This document shows positions 34,084 through 42,687 of a stretch of DNA of 64,000 nucleotides, one piece after another. Every line of letters starts with the position of its first letter. Positions within the stretch are counted from its first letter, which is position 1. The position numbers were made by a program, and so were the translations under genes. This DNA comes from Candidatus Faecousia intestinigallinarum. Lineage in GTDB: Bacteria > Bacillota > Clostridia > Oscillospirales > Oscillospiraceae. Under the pieces are notes generated by a model. The model worked only from the letters and a program-made list of their open reading frames with translations, was not told the DNA's origin and did not search any database. The stretch lies in assembly GCA_018715805.1 (NCBI GenBank), contig DVKX01000047.1, positions 62,001-126,000 of the forward strand, read 5' to 3'.

Positions 34084-36570
34084 TTACTTCCTCCACCAGG
34101 CAAAGTTCCGCCCCAGCTCCTGGGCGTCCCGGAGGATGCGCCGGGGATACTGCCGCAGGAAAACCCAGAGGCTCCCGTCCCGGATTCCCAGAACCACACG
34201 ATCCCCCCAGTCGAAGACGCGCTGCAAGGCAAAGAATACTGTGGGCGTCATAATCAGCAGCGCCACCATCACCAGCACCACAGAACTGCTCCACACTTGC
34301 AGCTCAAACAGCCATCCCAGCACGGTAAAGCACCCTGCCAGCCCCAAGGCCATCAGCCACCACAGCAGCTTGCGGAAAAAGTCGAAGGGCTTACATACCT
34401 GAAACAGCACCAGCAGTCCTACAATGCTGAGGATCGCCGCGCATACTGCGGAAACCTGCTCCTGGGGCAGATGGAATGTGGCGCGGAAATTCTGCGCCAT
34501 AAGCACCACAAAAATATTGGTAAGTCCCCCCGGAAACGCCCGCCGGAGCACCGTGGGCAGAAAGCGCCCGGAAACCCGCTCGTAATTCGGCTCCATCGCC
34601 AGGAAGAAAGAAGGCACGCCGATGGTCAGGCTGGAGATCACCGTCAGGTGCAGGGGGATCAGCGGATACGGCCAGGCGGTGAAAATAGACAGCAGAGAAA
34701 GTCCCAGGGAGAAAATATTCTTCACCAGGAACAGCGTAGCCGCCCGCTGGATATTGTTGATAACCCTTCTGCCCTCTCCCACGATGCCGGGCATGGCGGA
34801 AAAATCGGAATCCAGCAGCACCAGCCGCGCCACCTGGCTGGCAGCCTGGGCGCCGGAGGCCATGGCGATGCCGCAGTCCGACTGCTTCATGGCCAATACA
34901 TCGTTCACGCCGTCGCCGGTCATGGCCACAGTGTGCCCCAGCTTCTTCAACGCCAGGATCAGGGACTTCTTTTTGTCCGGCGTCACCCGGCCAAAGACCG
35001 TATAGCGCTCCGCCGCCTGCAGGAAATCCTCCTCCGTTTCCAGCTCCGCCGCGTCGATGTAGCGTTCCGATCCCGGGATCCCCGCCCGCAGCGCCACATC
35101 GGATACCGTGGCAGGATTATCGCCGGAGATAACCTTGACGGTAACGCCCTGCCGGGCGAAATAACGAAATGTTTCCGGCGCTTCCGGACGGATGCGGTTG
35201 GTGAGCAGGATCAGCACCAGGGGAGTGAGCTTTGCTTCCTCCAACTGGCCGGGCTGGGGATCGCCGTCGTATTTTGCCGCCAGCAGTACCCGGTAGCCCG
35301 TTTTGACCCATGGCTCCGCCTGCTCCCGGATCTCCGCATACCGGCCTCCCAGGATAAATTCCGGCGCGCCCACCAGATACGCGCCCTTGTCCGCGAATAC
35401 GCCGCCCGTCCATTTGGCGGCAGAGGTGAAGGGAATCCGGCGGGTACATTCCCAGGTATTTTCTCCGGAAAACAGCTCTTTCAACGCCCGAGCGGTATCA
35501 TTTTCCGGCTCCTCCCCGCCGTACAAAGCGGTGAGCGCCGCTTCCAGCTCCTCCGGGGGATCCTGGGTCAGGGGGAGAATATTCTCCACCTCCATTTTCG
35601 GTTCGGTGATGGTGCCGGTCTTGTCCACGCACAGCACATCCACCCGTGCCAGAGTCTCGATACAGTTCATATCCTGCACCAGCACCCGGTCTCGGGTCAG
35701 CTTCAGGGCAGAGGCCGCCATGGCAACGCTGGTAAGCAGATACAGCCCCTCCGGGATCATGCCCACCAGAGCGGCCACCGTATGCTCTACGCTGTCCGTC
35801 AGCGGGAGCTTCAGATGCTGAAACTCCTGCCAGAAGAGAATCAAGCCGATGGGTACCAGCGCCACGCCCACCGCCCGGATGAGCCTGTCCAGGGAGCGCA
35901 TCATCTCCGACTTGGCCGCCGCCGGATTGGCCTTGGCCTCGGCGGCCAGCCTGGCCGCAAAGGAATCCCCGCCTACGGCCGTAAGCTGCGCCCGCCCCCG
36001 GCCTGCCACCACGAAGCTGCCGGATTTCAGCTCCGCTCCGGGGCGCTTAACGACGGCGTCCGCTTCGCCGGTAATCAGGGATTCATTCACCTGCAATTCC
36101 CCTGTACGGAGGACGGCGTCCGCGCAGATCTGATCTCCTGGGGCAAACTCCACAATATCGTCCCGCACCAGCAAATCGCTGCGCACCCGGATCATCTGCC
36201 CATCCCGGAGGGTGGGCACTACCTGAGCCGCCACCAGCGCCAGCTTATCCACCGCACGCTTCGCCCGGATCTCTTGAAAGCAGCCGATGACGGTGTTTAC
36301 AATCACCACCACCAGAAACGTCATATTCAAAATGCCGGAGCCTGCCAAGGCCAGCACCGCCGCCAGCACCAGAAACACCAGGTTGAAGAAGGTGAGGCAG
36401 TTATGGAGAATAATTTCACTCTCCGTGCGGCCGGCGCCCTCCGGCGCGGCGTTGCCCCAGCCGGAGGCCAGGCGCAGCTGCGCCTCCTGGGAGGTAAGCC
36501 CCACATTGGGGTCAGCCTGTACCGGCGGCACCTCCAGGCGTTGAACGGGCATTGTTGTTCTCTTTTTCAT
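34084..36570 (-). CDS. P-type cation-transporting ATPase (CtpE/Ca2+-like)
   Basis: An 828-residue P-type ATPase. Actuator motif (NESLITGEAD), TM4 motif MIPEGLYLL, phosphorylation site DKTGTIT with Asp316, nucleotide-binding region, and hinge TGDGVNDVLAMKQSD are all present; about ten membrane segments. The PEGL motif and NCIETLARVDVLCVDK resemble CtpE-type ATPases, for which calcium transport has been reported; the substrate here is not proven. No heavy-metal-binding domain or CPC motif, so it is not a copper/cadmium pump. Confidence 0.88.
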   Translation of the reverse strand: MKKRTTMPVQRLEVPPVQADPNVGLTSQEAQLRLASGWGNAAPEGAGRTESEIILHNCLTFFNLVFLVLAAVLALAGSGILNMTFLVVVIVNTVIGCFQEIRAKRAVDKLALVAAQVVPTLRDGQMIRVRSDLLVRDDIVEFAPGDQICADAVLRTGELQVNESLITGEADAVVKRPGAELKSGSFVVAGRGRAQLTAVGGDSFAARLAAEAKANPAAAKSEMMRSLDRLIRAVGVALVPIGLILFWQEFQHLKLPLTDSVEHTVAALVGMIPEGLYLLTSVAMAASALKLTRDRVLVQDMNCIETLARVDVLCVDKTGTITEPKMEVENILPLTQDPPEELEAALTALYGGEEPENDTARALKELFSGENTWECTRRIPFTSAAKWTGGVFADKGAYLVGAPEFILGGRYAEIREQAEPWVKTGYRVLLAAKYDGDPQPGQLEEAKLTPLVLILLTNRIRPEAPETFRYFARQGVTVKVISGDNPATVSDVALRAGIPGSERYIDAAELETEEDFLQAAERYTVFGRVTPDKKKSLILALKKLGHTVAMTGDGVNDVLAMKQSDCGIAMASGAQAASQVARLVLLDSDFSAMPGIVGEGRRVINNIQRAATLFLVKNIFSLGLSLLSIFTAWPYPLIPLHLTVISSLTIGVPSFFLAMEPNYERVSGRFLPTVLRRAFPGGLTNIFVVLMAQNFRATFHLPQEQVSAVCAAILSIVGLLVLFQVCKPFDFFRKLLWWLMALGLAGCFTVLGWLFELQVWSSSVVLVMVALLIMTPTVFFALQRVFDWGDRVVLGIRDGSLWVFLRQYPRRILRDAQELGRNFAWWRK

Positions 36571-36590
36571 GGCGATCCCTCTTTCGTCTG

Positions 36591-37238
36591 TCAGTGCGCC
36601 GGCGGCGCGTCCCGCCGGGGAAATCCGTTCTCCCGGTCATAAATGGCGGTAAGGCTGCCGTCTTTCACAATAATATGGGCTTCCGCTCCAATAAAGTGGT
36701 TGCTTACCCCCAGGGGAAAGCCGCAGGTGAGGACGGCGTCCGTCAATGGGTATTGCAGCCCCCGAAGGGTCACGCCCCGCGCCTCGCGTCCCAGGCAGAA
36801 CAGGGAAAGAATCCCTTTTGCCTCCTGCGGAAAGGAGATGGCGCTGTTTTCCACCACCGTGGCCATCTGCGTCAGCCCCACCAGGCATCCCACAGCCCCA
36901 TGGTCGGACAAAAACTGCAGGCTCTGGAGATTGGCCACCGTGTGATCCAGCCGCGGACCGTCCAGCGCCCCATAGAGCACAAAACGGCGACAGCCCCGCT
37001 CCAGTCCATGCCGGATGGCCAGCATGGCGTCGGTGTCGTCCTTCTCCACCGGAAACACTGCGGCGCCCTTGGGGGTATACCCCAGGGAATCAAAATCCCC
37101 CAGCACTACATCCGGGACAATCCCCAGCCTTTCCATATGGCGCGCGCCGCCGTCCGCCGCAATCACCAGGTCGCCGGATCCGATCGGCTCCGCCAGGCGG
37201 TCAAATCCCCCGGCGCAGAAGATCACACAGGTGTCCAA
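36591..37238 (-). CDS. Thiamine pyrophosphokinase
   Basis: Converts thiamine to TPP using ATP. Length of 215 residues with family motifs AADGGARHMERLGIVPDVVLGDFDS, EKDDTDAMLA, GALDGPRLDHTVANL and GVSNHFIGAEA. The track start (GTG at 37283) lies in the promoter, since TATAAT is at 37277-37272, so I use TTG at 37238 behind AGGGAG; the start codon remains uncertain. Leads a transcript with the P-type ATPase (20 nt gap) and the MocR gene. No TPP riboswitch is visible ahead of it. Confidence 0.88.
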   Translation of the reverse strand: MDTCVIFCAGGFDRLAEPIGSGDLVIAADGGARHMERLGIVPDVVLGDFDSLGYTPKGAAVFPVEKDDTDAMLAIRHGLERGCRRFVLYGALDGPRLDHTVANLQSLQFLSDHGAVGCLVGLTQMATVVENSAISFPQEAKGILSLFCLGREARGVTLRGLQYPLTDAVLTCGFPLGVSNHFIGAEAHIIVKDGSLTAIYDRENGFPRRDAPPAH

Positions 37239-37271
37239 AGCACGCTCCCTCCCCAAAAACGATTTGAAAAA

Positions 37272-37277
37272 ATTATA
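37272..37277 (-). promoter_or_regulatory. -10 box of the thiamine pyrophosphokinase operon
   Basis: Reverse-strand TATAAT located about 35 bp before the TTG start; the -35 region (TTTCGT at 17 bp) is weak. Confidence 0.5.
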
Positions 37278-37525
37278 CCACACGGCCGAAAAAAACGAAA
37301 CCGGTCAGAGATTAATTTTTCCTTAATTTTGCGGCAGTTTTTCCGAACAGCGCCGGAAGAAAATCCAAAAACAGCGCGCAGCGGAAAATTTCACCGGCCG
37401 CGCCCGGGTTTATAAAAAGTATTATGTAACCTTATCGATTTTGGGAAAAGCGGCGGCAAAAATTAGAAGTTCGCCGGCTGCTGCGGCATATAGTCCGGTA
37501 ATCCAAAAGATTTCCCCCTGCAGCC

Positions 37526-37568
37526 TGTGGAAAAAACTGTGGATAGTGTGGAAAACTCCTGTGGAAAA
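37526..37568 (+). other. Cluster of four DnaA-box-like 9-mers
   Basis: Directly repeated TGTGGAAAA (37526), TGTGGATAG (37538), TGTGGAAAA (37547) and TGTGGAAAA (37560); reverse complements read TTTTCCACA and CTATCCACA, close to the DnaA box TTATCCACA. They occupy a gene-free stretch (37239-37718) that is AT-richer than its surroundings. No dnaA, dnaN or rpmH gene is near, so a DnaA-titration or reactivation site is as likely as an origin. The rest of the gap holds the promoter of the upstream gene and the terminator of the next one. Confidence 0.6.
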
Positions 37569-37628
37569 ATTCGCCCATAACCCGCAAATTACGCGCTTAT
37601 GTAAACCAAATTTCCGACAGTCTTTCCC

Positions 37629-37660
37629 AAAAAAATCCCCGGCGGCAAAAGCCGCCGGGG
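37629..37660 (-). terminator. Terminator of the CDF transporter gene
   Basis: CCCCGGCGGC / GCCGCCGGGG with TTTT loop, followed on the reverse strand by ATTTTTTT. Confidence 0.92.
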
Positions 37661-37718
37661 AAAACGCTGGGAGACGAACCGCATTCGCCGCCTGCGCGCC
37701 GCCTGGAGAGCAGGCGGT

Positions 37719-38897
37719 TTACTCCATATTAAACGCCACCGGGTCGAAGGTGATGACGGCGTAATAAATTCCGCCCCGGCGGGCGGCCATCCCCGCCTCC
37801 ACCGCGCCGCGAATTTCTTTCTCCCGTCCTGATAAGTCGCTGGGCAGCGCCACGTCAAAAATCAGATTGGTATGTCCGTTTCCCGCCACCATACGGAAGT
37901 CGTGGATATGCAGCCGGGCGTCCATTTCCTGCAAAATCTCCGTCACCTGTCGGCGGCAGGTATCCACCACTGGATCGTCCACTACCACCGGGTCATAATG
38001 GATTACCAGATGGACATTGTGCTTTTCCAGGCAGGCGCGCTCCAGATTGTCGATGATCTCGTGGCACGCCATGGGGTCTTCCCGCCGATCCATCTCCACA
38101 TGGAGGCTGCCAAAGCGCTGACCAGGGCCGTAATCGTGCACCATCAGGTCATGATAGCCCAGCACCTTGGGATGGCTGCGCACCGTCTCCACAATCAAAT
38201 CCCGCAGCTCCGGGCTGGCAGCCTCCCCCAGCAGGGGACTGATGGTCTCCCGCGCCAGCGTCCAGCCGCTGTACAGGATGAACAGCGCCACCACCAGACC
38301 CATCACTCCGTCGATCTGCCAGCTGCTCAGCGCCTCCACCACCCCGGCAAACAGCACGGCGGCAGTGGAAATGGCGTCGTTGCGGCTGTCGGCGGCGGTG
38401 GCCAGCAGCGCCTGGGATTGGATATGCCTGCCCAGATAGCGATTGAATAGGTACATCCACAGCTTTACGGCAATGGAAGCCAGCAGCACCACCGCCACAG
38501 GAACAGAAAAAACCACCGGAGCGGGGTTAAGGATCTTTTCCAGGGAGGTGCGCGCCAGCTCAAAGCCAATAACGACGATCATGGCGGCCACGGCCAGACC
38601 GGACAGGTACTCAAACCTGGCGTGGCCATAGGGGTGATCCTCGTCCGCCGGCCGCTCCGCCAGCTTGAAGCCCGCCAGCGTAACGATGGAGCTGGAAGCG
38701 TCGGAGAGGTTGTTCATAGCGTCGGCCGTGATGGCAACAGAGCCGGACAAGGTGCCCACTAGCAGCTTCCCCGCGAAAAGCAGCAGGTTGCACACAATGC
38801 CCACAATGCCGGAGAGCTTGCCGACCCGTCCCCGTACAGCGGGGGCGTCAGCCGCCTGCGCGTCGGGCACGAACAGGCGCAGAAGCAATTTTGTCAT
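37719..38897 (-). CDS. Cation diffusion facilitator metal exporter, possibly manganese-type
   Basis: A 392-residue CDF protein: six membrane segments (about 27-215) and a C-terminal cytoplasmic metal-sensing domain (about 215-300) plus an extra C-terminal stretch. Metal-site motifs are DAMNNLSDASSS in TM2 and ADSRNDAIS in TM5, where zinc exporters have His; an Asn/Asp-based site with DxxxD in TM5 is seen in manganese-exporting members such as MntE. Metal identity is inference. ATG follows AGGAGGATTTC. Confidence 0.9.
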   Translation of the reverse strand: MTKLLLRLFVPDAQAADAPAVRGRVGKLSGIVGIVCNLLLFAGKLLVGTLSGSVAITADAMNNLSDASSSIVTLAGFKLAERPADEDHPYGHARFEYLSGLAVAAMIVVIGFELARTSLEKILNPAPVVFSVPVAVVLLASIAVKLWMYLFNRYLGRHIQSQALLATAADSRNDAISTAAVLFAGVVEALSSWQIDGVMGLVVALFILYSGWTLARETISPLLGEAASPELRDLIVETVRSHPKVLGYHDLMVHDYGPGQRFGSLHVEMDRREDPMACHEIIDNLERACLEKHNVHLVIHYDPVVVDDPVVDTCRRQVTEILQEMDARLHIHDFRMVAGNGHTNLIFDVALPSDLSGREKEIRGAVEAGMAARRGGIYYAVITFDPVAFNME

Positions 38898-38988
38898 GAA
38901 ATCCTCCTATAAATACCCGCTCTCCTGTCGGTAGAATCGGAATTCCACGCAAGGGGGAGCATTTTCTACAGCCTTTCTCAAAAAACGC

Positions 38989-39017
38989 GTGACATTTGCA
39001 GCTTGCTGCGGTATGAT
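38989..39017 (+). promoter_or_regulatory. Promoter of the degV-like gene
   Basis: GTGACA, 17-bp spacer, TATGAT, about 80 bp before the ATG. Confidence 0.7.
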
Positions 39018-39096
39018 ATAGACATACAGCGGCTTCTCCATTATATCCCAGGGGGACGCGTCTGTCCAGCATTTTTATTTTAAGGAGCGAAACGCC

Positions 39097-39957
39097 ATGT
39101 CTTATCAGATCATTACAGATTCCTGCTGCGATTACCCCCAGGAAATGTACGCCCAGCTGGGCTTAAAGGAAGTGGCTCTCACCGTCACTTTCCGGGGCGA
39201 GGAAACCAATCACTATACCGAGCGCTGGCTGAAGGATATGTTCGACGGCCTGCGGGGCGGTGAAGTCGCCACCACCGCCGCCGTAAACCCGGAAACCTGG
39301 GCCGGCGCCATGGAGCCGGTGCTGGCCGGGGGCGAGGATGTGCTGGTGCTGGCCTTTTCCTCCGGCCTGAGCACCACCTATCAGTCCGCCTGCATCGCCG
39401 CCAATGAATTGCGGGAAAAATATCCCCACCGGAAAATCCATGTGGTGGACACCCTCTGCGCCTCTTTGGGGCAGGGACTGTTCGTATATTACGCCGCCAA
39501 AAAGCGGCAGGAGGGCATGGAGCTGGAGGAACTCACCAACTGGTGCCTGGAGAACCGGCTGAAGCTGTGCCATTGGTTCACGGTGGACGACCTGATGTAT
39601 CTGAAGCGGGGCGGACGGGTAAGCGCCGCCACGGCGCTGGTAGGCACCATGCTGAACATCAAGCCGGTGCTCCATGTGGATGACGAGGGGCATCTCATCA
39701 ACGTGTCCAAAACCCGGGGGCGGAAGGCCTCCATCCAGGCGCTGGCCAAAAAAATGGGCGAGCTGGGAATCCCCGGCGCCAACGATACCGTGTTCATCTG
39801 CCACGGCGACTGCCTGGAGGACGCGCAGTACCTGGAAAGCCTGGTGCGGGAGCAGTACGGCGTAAAGGATGTGCTCATCTATTATGTGGGCGCGGTGATT
39901 GGCTCCCACTCCGGCCCCGGCACCCTGGCGCTGTTCTTCCTGGGAGAGCACCGCTGA
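39097..39957 (+). CDS. DegV family fatty-acid-binding protein
   Basis: A 286-residue DegV/FakB-fold protein that binds a fatty acid for the fatty-acid kinase FakA. N-terminal IITDSCCDYP, the FSSGLSTTYQSA loop, the DTLCASLGQGL stretch, LKRGGRVS and the C-terminal IGSHSGPGTLALFF are diagnostic. AAGGAG lies ahead of the ATG. Monocistronic, with its own promoter and terminator; fakA is not in the window. Confidence 0.93.
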   Translation: MSYQIITDSCCDYPQEMYAQLGLKEVALTVTFRGEETNHYTERWLKDMFDGLRGGEVATTAAVNPETWAGAMEPVLAGGEDVLVLAFSSGLSTTYQSACIAANELREKYPHRKIHVVDTLCASLGQGLFVYYAAKKRQEGMELEELTNWCLENRLKLCHWFTVDDLMYLKRGGRVSAATALVGTMLNIKPVLHVDDEGHLINVSKTRGRKASIQALAKKMGELGIPGANDTVFICHGDCLEDAQYLESLVREQYGVKDVLIYYVGAVIGSHSGPGTLALFFLGEHR

Positions 39958-39980
39958 TTCCCCGCGACAAAAGTCCATAA

Positions 39981-40012
39981 AAATGCCTTCTCCTATTGGG
40001 AGAAGGCATTTG
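39981..40012 (+). terminator. Terminator of the degV-like gene
   Basis: AAATGCCTTCTCC / GGAGAAGGCATTT stem with a short loop; the T run is weak (TTTGGCCTTTTC). Confidence 0.7.
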
Positions 40013-40039
40013 GCCTTTTCAGGAGAAAACAGGGAAATT

Positions 40040-40137
40040 GGCACCGGGGGATTGTGTTTGCCTGGTTGGGATGCTATATGGTAATCGATATTTTATCGGC
40101 AGTCAAGCATCCCAGGTCTTTCGGGGCACGGTGTGCC
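40040..40137. other. Nested inverted-repeat element between two terminators
   Basis: Outer GGCAC/GTGCC, middle GGGATGCT (40068) / AGCATCCC (40106), inner CGATA-TTT-TATCG (40086-40098). It lies alone between the degV-like and bioY terminators with no supported ORF. Could be a small RNA or a REP/MITE-like relic; I cannot assign it. Confidence 0.4.
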
Positions 40138-40146
40138 GTCAGAGAA

Positions 40147-40174
40147 AACGTCCTCTCCCACAGGAGAGGACGTT
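40147..40174 (-). terminator. Terminator of bioY
   Basis: AACGTCCTCTCC / GGAGAGGACGTT stem with a 4-nt loop, adjacent to the bioY stop. Confidence 0.85.
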
Positions 40175-40175
40175 T

Positions 40176-40721
40176 TTATACGCCGTCCGCAAACCGCTTC
40201 AGGCGTTGGCTCAGAACCATTGCCAGCGCCACCTTCAGCGCATCAGGAATCAGATAGGGCACTACGCAGGTCATCAGCACCGTACCCAATCCCATGACTG
40301 TTCCCTGCTGCAAATACAGGATCATAAACCAAGCGGAGCCAAAGGCATAGCAGGCCAGCAGCGCCAATACCATTCCCAGCAGCTTCCCCCGCTCGCCCAG
40401 CCAAGCCGTTACCGCCCAATACACCGGACCGGACGCCAGGAAGCCGAGAATATAGCCGCCGGTGACGCCCAGCAGCACGCCTACGCCCCCCCGGAACCCG
40501 GCAAACACCGGCACGCCCACAGCGCCCAGCAGAATATAGCAGATAATCGCCAGCGTTCCCCGCTTTCCCCCCAGCACGCCCAGGGTCAGGCACACTGCAA
40601 AGGTCTGCATGGTAAAGGCGATTTCCAGTACGGGAATGGAAATCCAGGCGCAGATGGCGATAATGGCGGCAAACAACGCGCAGAGGATGTAGTCCCGCAG
40701 ATTCAGTTTTCTTGTGTTCAT
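40176..40721 (-). CDS. bioY: Biotin transporter substrate-binding subunit BioY (ECF S component)
   Basis: A 181-residue membrane protein with six hydrophobic segments that binds biotin. Hallmarks: FTMQTFAVCLTLGVLGGKRGTLA, the GLLGAVGVPVFAGFRGG-like loop, and GGYILGFL. It works with the ECF energising module, not present here. The promoter contains a biotin-repressor palindrome, so expression is predicted to rise when biotin is scarce. The window also encodes a biotin-carrying oxaloacetate decarboxylase. Confidence 0.95.
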   Translation of the reverse strand: MNTRKLNLRDYILCALFAAIIAICAWISIPVLEIAFTMQTFAVCLTLGVLGGKRGTLAIICYILLGAVGVPVFAGFRGGVGVLLGVTGGYILGFLASGPVYWAVTAWLGERGKLLGMVLALLACYAFGSAWFMILYLQQGTVMGLGTVLMTCVVPYLIPDALKVALAMVLSQRLKRFADGV

Positions 40722-40745
40722 AGCGTTTCCCTACCTTTCGGCAAC

Positions 40746-40801
40746 AGAATACCATAAGCGGGAATAATTGTCAACCGCTATTTGCTTAATATGGTTGACA
40801 A
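40746..40801 (-). promoter_or_regulatory. bioY promoter with BirA-type biotin operator
   Basis: TTGTCAACC-N16-GGTTGACAA (40768-40801) is a perfect 9-bp inverted repeat in the form of BirA operators. It overlaps the -35 box (reverse-strand TTGACA, 40774-40769), 17 bp from TATTCT (40751-40746). Confidence 0.82.
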
Positions 40802-40817
40802 TTCACGCGGCCGCAGC

Positions 40818-40852
40818 AAAAACCCGGCGGCGAGGCATCGCCGCCGGGTTTT
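40818..40852 (-). terminator. Terminator of the ATP-grasp gene
   Basis: AACCCGGCGGCGA / TCGCCGCCGGGTT stem followed on the reverse strand by a T-rich stretch. Confidence 0.82.
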
Positions 40853-40863
40853 CCCAGAAACCA

Positions 40864-41877
40864 TTAAATCTTCACGCCAATGTCCCGGATCTGCTTGAGC
40901 AGCCCCACGTGCTCCCTGCCCTCGTCGGGAAGCTGGGGAAAATCGTAGGCAGCGTAGTTGTTGCCCTCCACGATGGCGGGACCGGTGGGGGTAATGCACA
41001 CATCCCAGCCGATGTAGCGTACCTGGGGCACCACCAGGGCAGCTTTCTTCACCATCTCCATAGCCTCCCGGACAAAGGGCACCTGGAAGCCCTGGAAGCG
41101 CACACCAGTGGCCGGGTGTACCTCTGCAATGGCGGTGGTGGCAGTGTGGGCAGGTCCGCTGATCTCCCCCTTTTCCAGGTCGAAATGGCAGGCAAAGCCG
41201 CCGTTTTCCAGGTTGTCCACAAAATTGCCGTTATTCCCGGTTTTCAGCACCGCGTAAAGCACATGGGGAACCCCCTGGTGTACCAGAGTTACCATACGAA
41301 AGCAATTCACGGAGTAGGGATAGAGTTGGTTCATTTTTTCATGCTGGACGATCACATCCTCCACCACTCCAAAGCGGTTGGCCGGATCCATGAGGTATTT
41401 GCAGGCGTCCTCCACCGTGTCGAACTGGGACAGCCGCACTTTCTCAATGCCCTTGCCGCACTCCCCCACCGAGGGCTTGGCAATCACCGTATCCCGGCTG
41501 CGGAGAAAATCCGCCAATTCCTCCTGGGAGCATTGGCTCAAATCCAGAAACGCCCGCCCCAGGAACTCCCGGAATAGATGGTAAAACTCGTTCTTATGGG
41601 AGAACAGGTGGGTATAAGCCGGGTCGTTCATCATGCCCATGAGCTTCTTGTTCTTCATGCGGGTCATATAGGTAGCGCGCTCTTTGGCGGTCATGTCATA
41701 GAAGGCGAAGATCATATAGTCGTAATATCCCGCGCCGTAGCGGGCGGCGCAGCCTGCCATGTCCAGGAAAATGGCCGCCTTGGCCTTTCCGGAGCGCTGG
41801 TGGACAATGTCGATGCAGCGCTGGAGCTTCTCCAGACGCATCCCCTTCAGCACCCGGGTCAAATATTTCAGATCCAT
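40864..41877 (-). CDS. Sugar-transfer-associated ATP-grasp family protein
   Basis: A 337-residue protein of the ATP-grasp family often found in capsule or exopolysaccharide loci. Visible parts: an N-terminal helical region (about 1-110), an ATP-binding segment VIAKPSVGECGKGIEKV, and metal-binding end YIGWDVCITPTGPAIVEGNNY. The start at 41877 (after GAGG) is preferred because the earlier ATG in the track overlaps the -10 box. It stands alone here with no glycosyltransferase neighbours, so the substrate is unknown. Confidence 0.8.
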   Translation of the reverse strand: MDLKYLTRVLKGMRLEKLQRCIDIVHQRSGKAKAAIFLDMAGCAARYGAGYYDYMIFAFYDMTAKERATYMTRMKNKKLMGMMNDPAYTHLFSHKNEFYHLFREFLGRAFLDLSQCSQEELADFLRSRDTVIAKPSVGECGKGIEKVRLSQFDTVEDACKYLMDPANRFGVVEDVIVQHEKMNQLYPYSVNCFRMVTLVHQGVPHVLYAVLKTGNNGNFVDNLENGGFACHFDLEKGEISGPAHTATTAIAEVHPATGVRFQGFQVPFVREAMEMVKKAALVVPQVRYIGWDVCITPTGPAIVEGNNYAAYDFPQLPDEGREHVGLLKQIRDIGVKI

Positions 41878-41910
41878 AAATATAGACCTCACTTCCTTGA
41901 TTTCCTTGGG

Positions 41911-41939
41911 ATTATACATAGTTTCCCGGCGCAAGTCAA
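41911..41939 (-). promoter_or_regulatory. Promoter of the ATP-grasp gene
   Basis: Reverse-strand TTGACT, 17-bp spacer, TATAAT. Confidence 0.85.
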
Positions 41940-42012
41940 TAACATCCTGCCGCTTTTCCGGAGAATAACCCGCCCATTTTCGGAAAAACTATCCCACGAA
42001 AGAGGTGGGAAC

Positions 42013-42687
42013 ATGATACTATCCTATTTGCGGACAATTTTCTTGTATCTGGTACTCATTCTGGCGGTGCGCCTCATGGGCAAGCGCCAAATCGGCCAAA
42101 TGGAGCCGGCGGAATTCGTGGTCACCATGCTGGTGGCCAACCTGGCGGCCATTCCCATGCAGGACGGCGGGATCCCCATGCTCTCCGGGCTGCTGCCTAT
42201 TCTGACAGTACTGGGGATGGAGCTGATCCTCTCGGTGGCGGCGCTGCGGAGCATCCGGCTGCGTCAGGCGCTTTGCGGCAAGCCGGTGATCCTCATTGAA
42301 AACGGCAATATCCTGCAGGAAAATCTGCGCAGGACGCGCATCACTCTGGATGAATTGACCGGACATCTGCGGGAAAAGGACGTCCTCGACCCCCGCACCG
42401 TGCAGTACGCCATTCTGGAGACCAATGGCAATCTGTCCGTATTTCCCTATCCCAAGGAAAAGCCCGCTTCCGCCAAGGACGCAGGCATCCAGGCCGCCCC
42501 GCAATATCTGCCGGTGACCATCGTATCCGACGGCAAAATCCTTTACGAAAATTTAGAGAAAGCCGGAAAAGATCCCGCCTGGATACAGCGGACGCTTTCC
42601 GGACGGAACGCCCAGCTGGAAAATACCTGGCTGCTCACCGTAGACGCTGGGGATAACATCATTTATTATCCCAAGGAGGTGGTATAA
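42013..42687 (+). CDS. DUF421 (YetF family) membrane protein
   Basis: A 224-residue protein with three N-terminal membrane segments and a C-terminal cytoplasmic domain (about 85-224). RLMGKRQIGQMEPAEFVVTML and KPVILIENGNILQENLRRTRIT are typical DUF421/YetF sequences, a family linked to spore germination or envelope functions in Bacillus but without an established activity. Start ATG at 42013 after GAGGTGGG; the track ORF extends far upstream. Its stop is directly followed by the next ATG. Confidence 0.88.
   Translation: MILSYLRTIFLYLVLILAVRLMGKRQIGQMEPAEFVVTMLVANLAAIPMQDGGIPMLSGLLPILTVLGMELILSVAALRSIRLRQALCGKPVILIENGNILQENLRRTRITLDELTGHLREKDVLDPRTVQYAILETNGNLSVFPYPKEKPASAKDAGIQAAPQYLPVTIVSDGKILYENLEKAGKDPAWIQRTLSGRNAQLENTWLLTVDAGDNIIYYPKEVV

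Noticed and set aside
34297-36642. 781-aa forward ORF opposite the P-type ATPase
   Set aside because: Shadow frame; every P-type ATPase motif is on the reverse strand.
37239-37330. TPP riboswitch upstream of thiamine pyrophosphokinase
   Set aside because: No THI-box sequence such as CTGAGA or the conserved 3' part is seen, and the predicted leader is too short.
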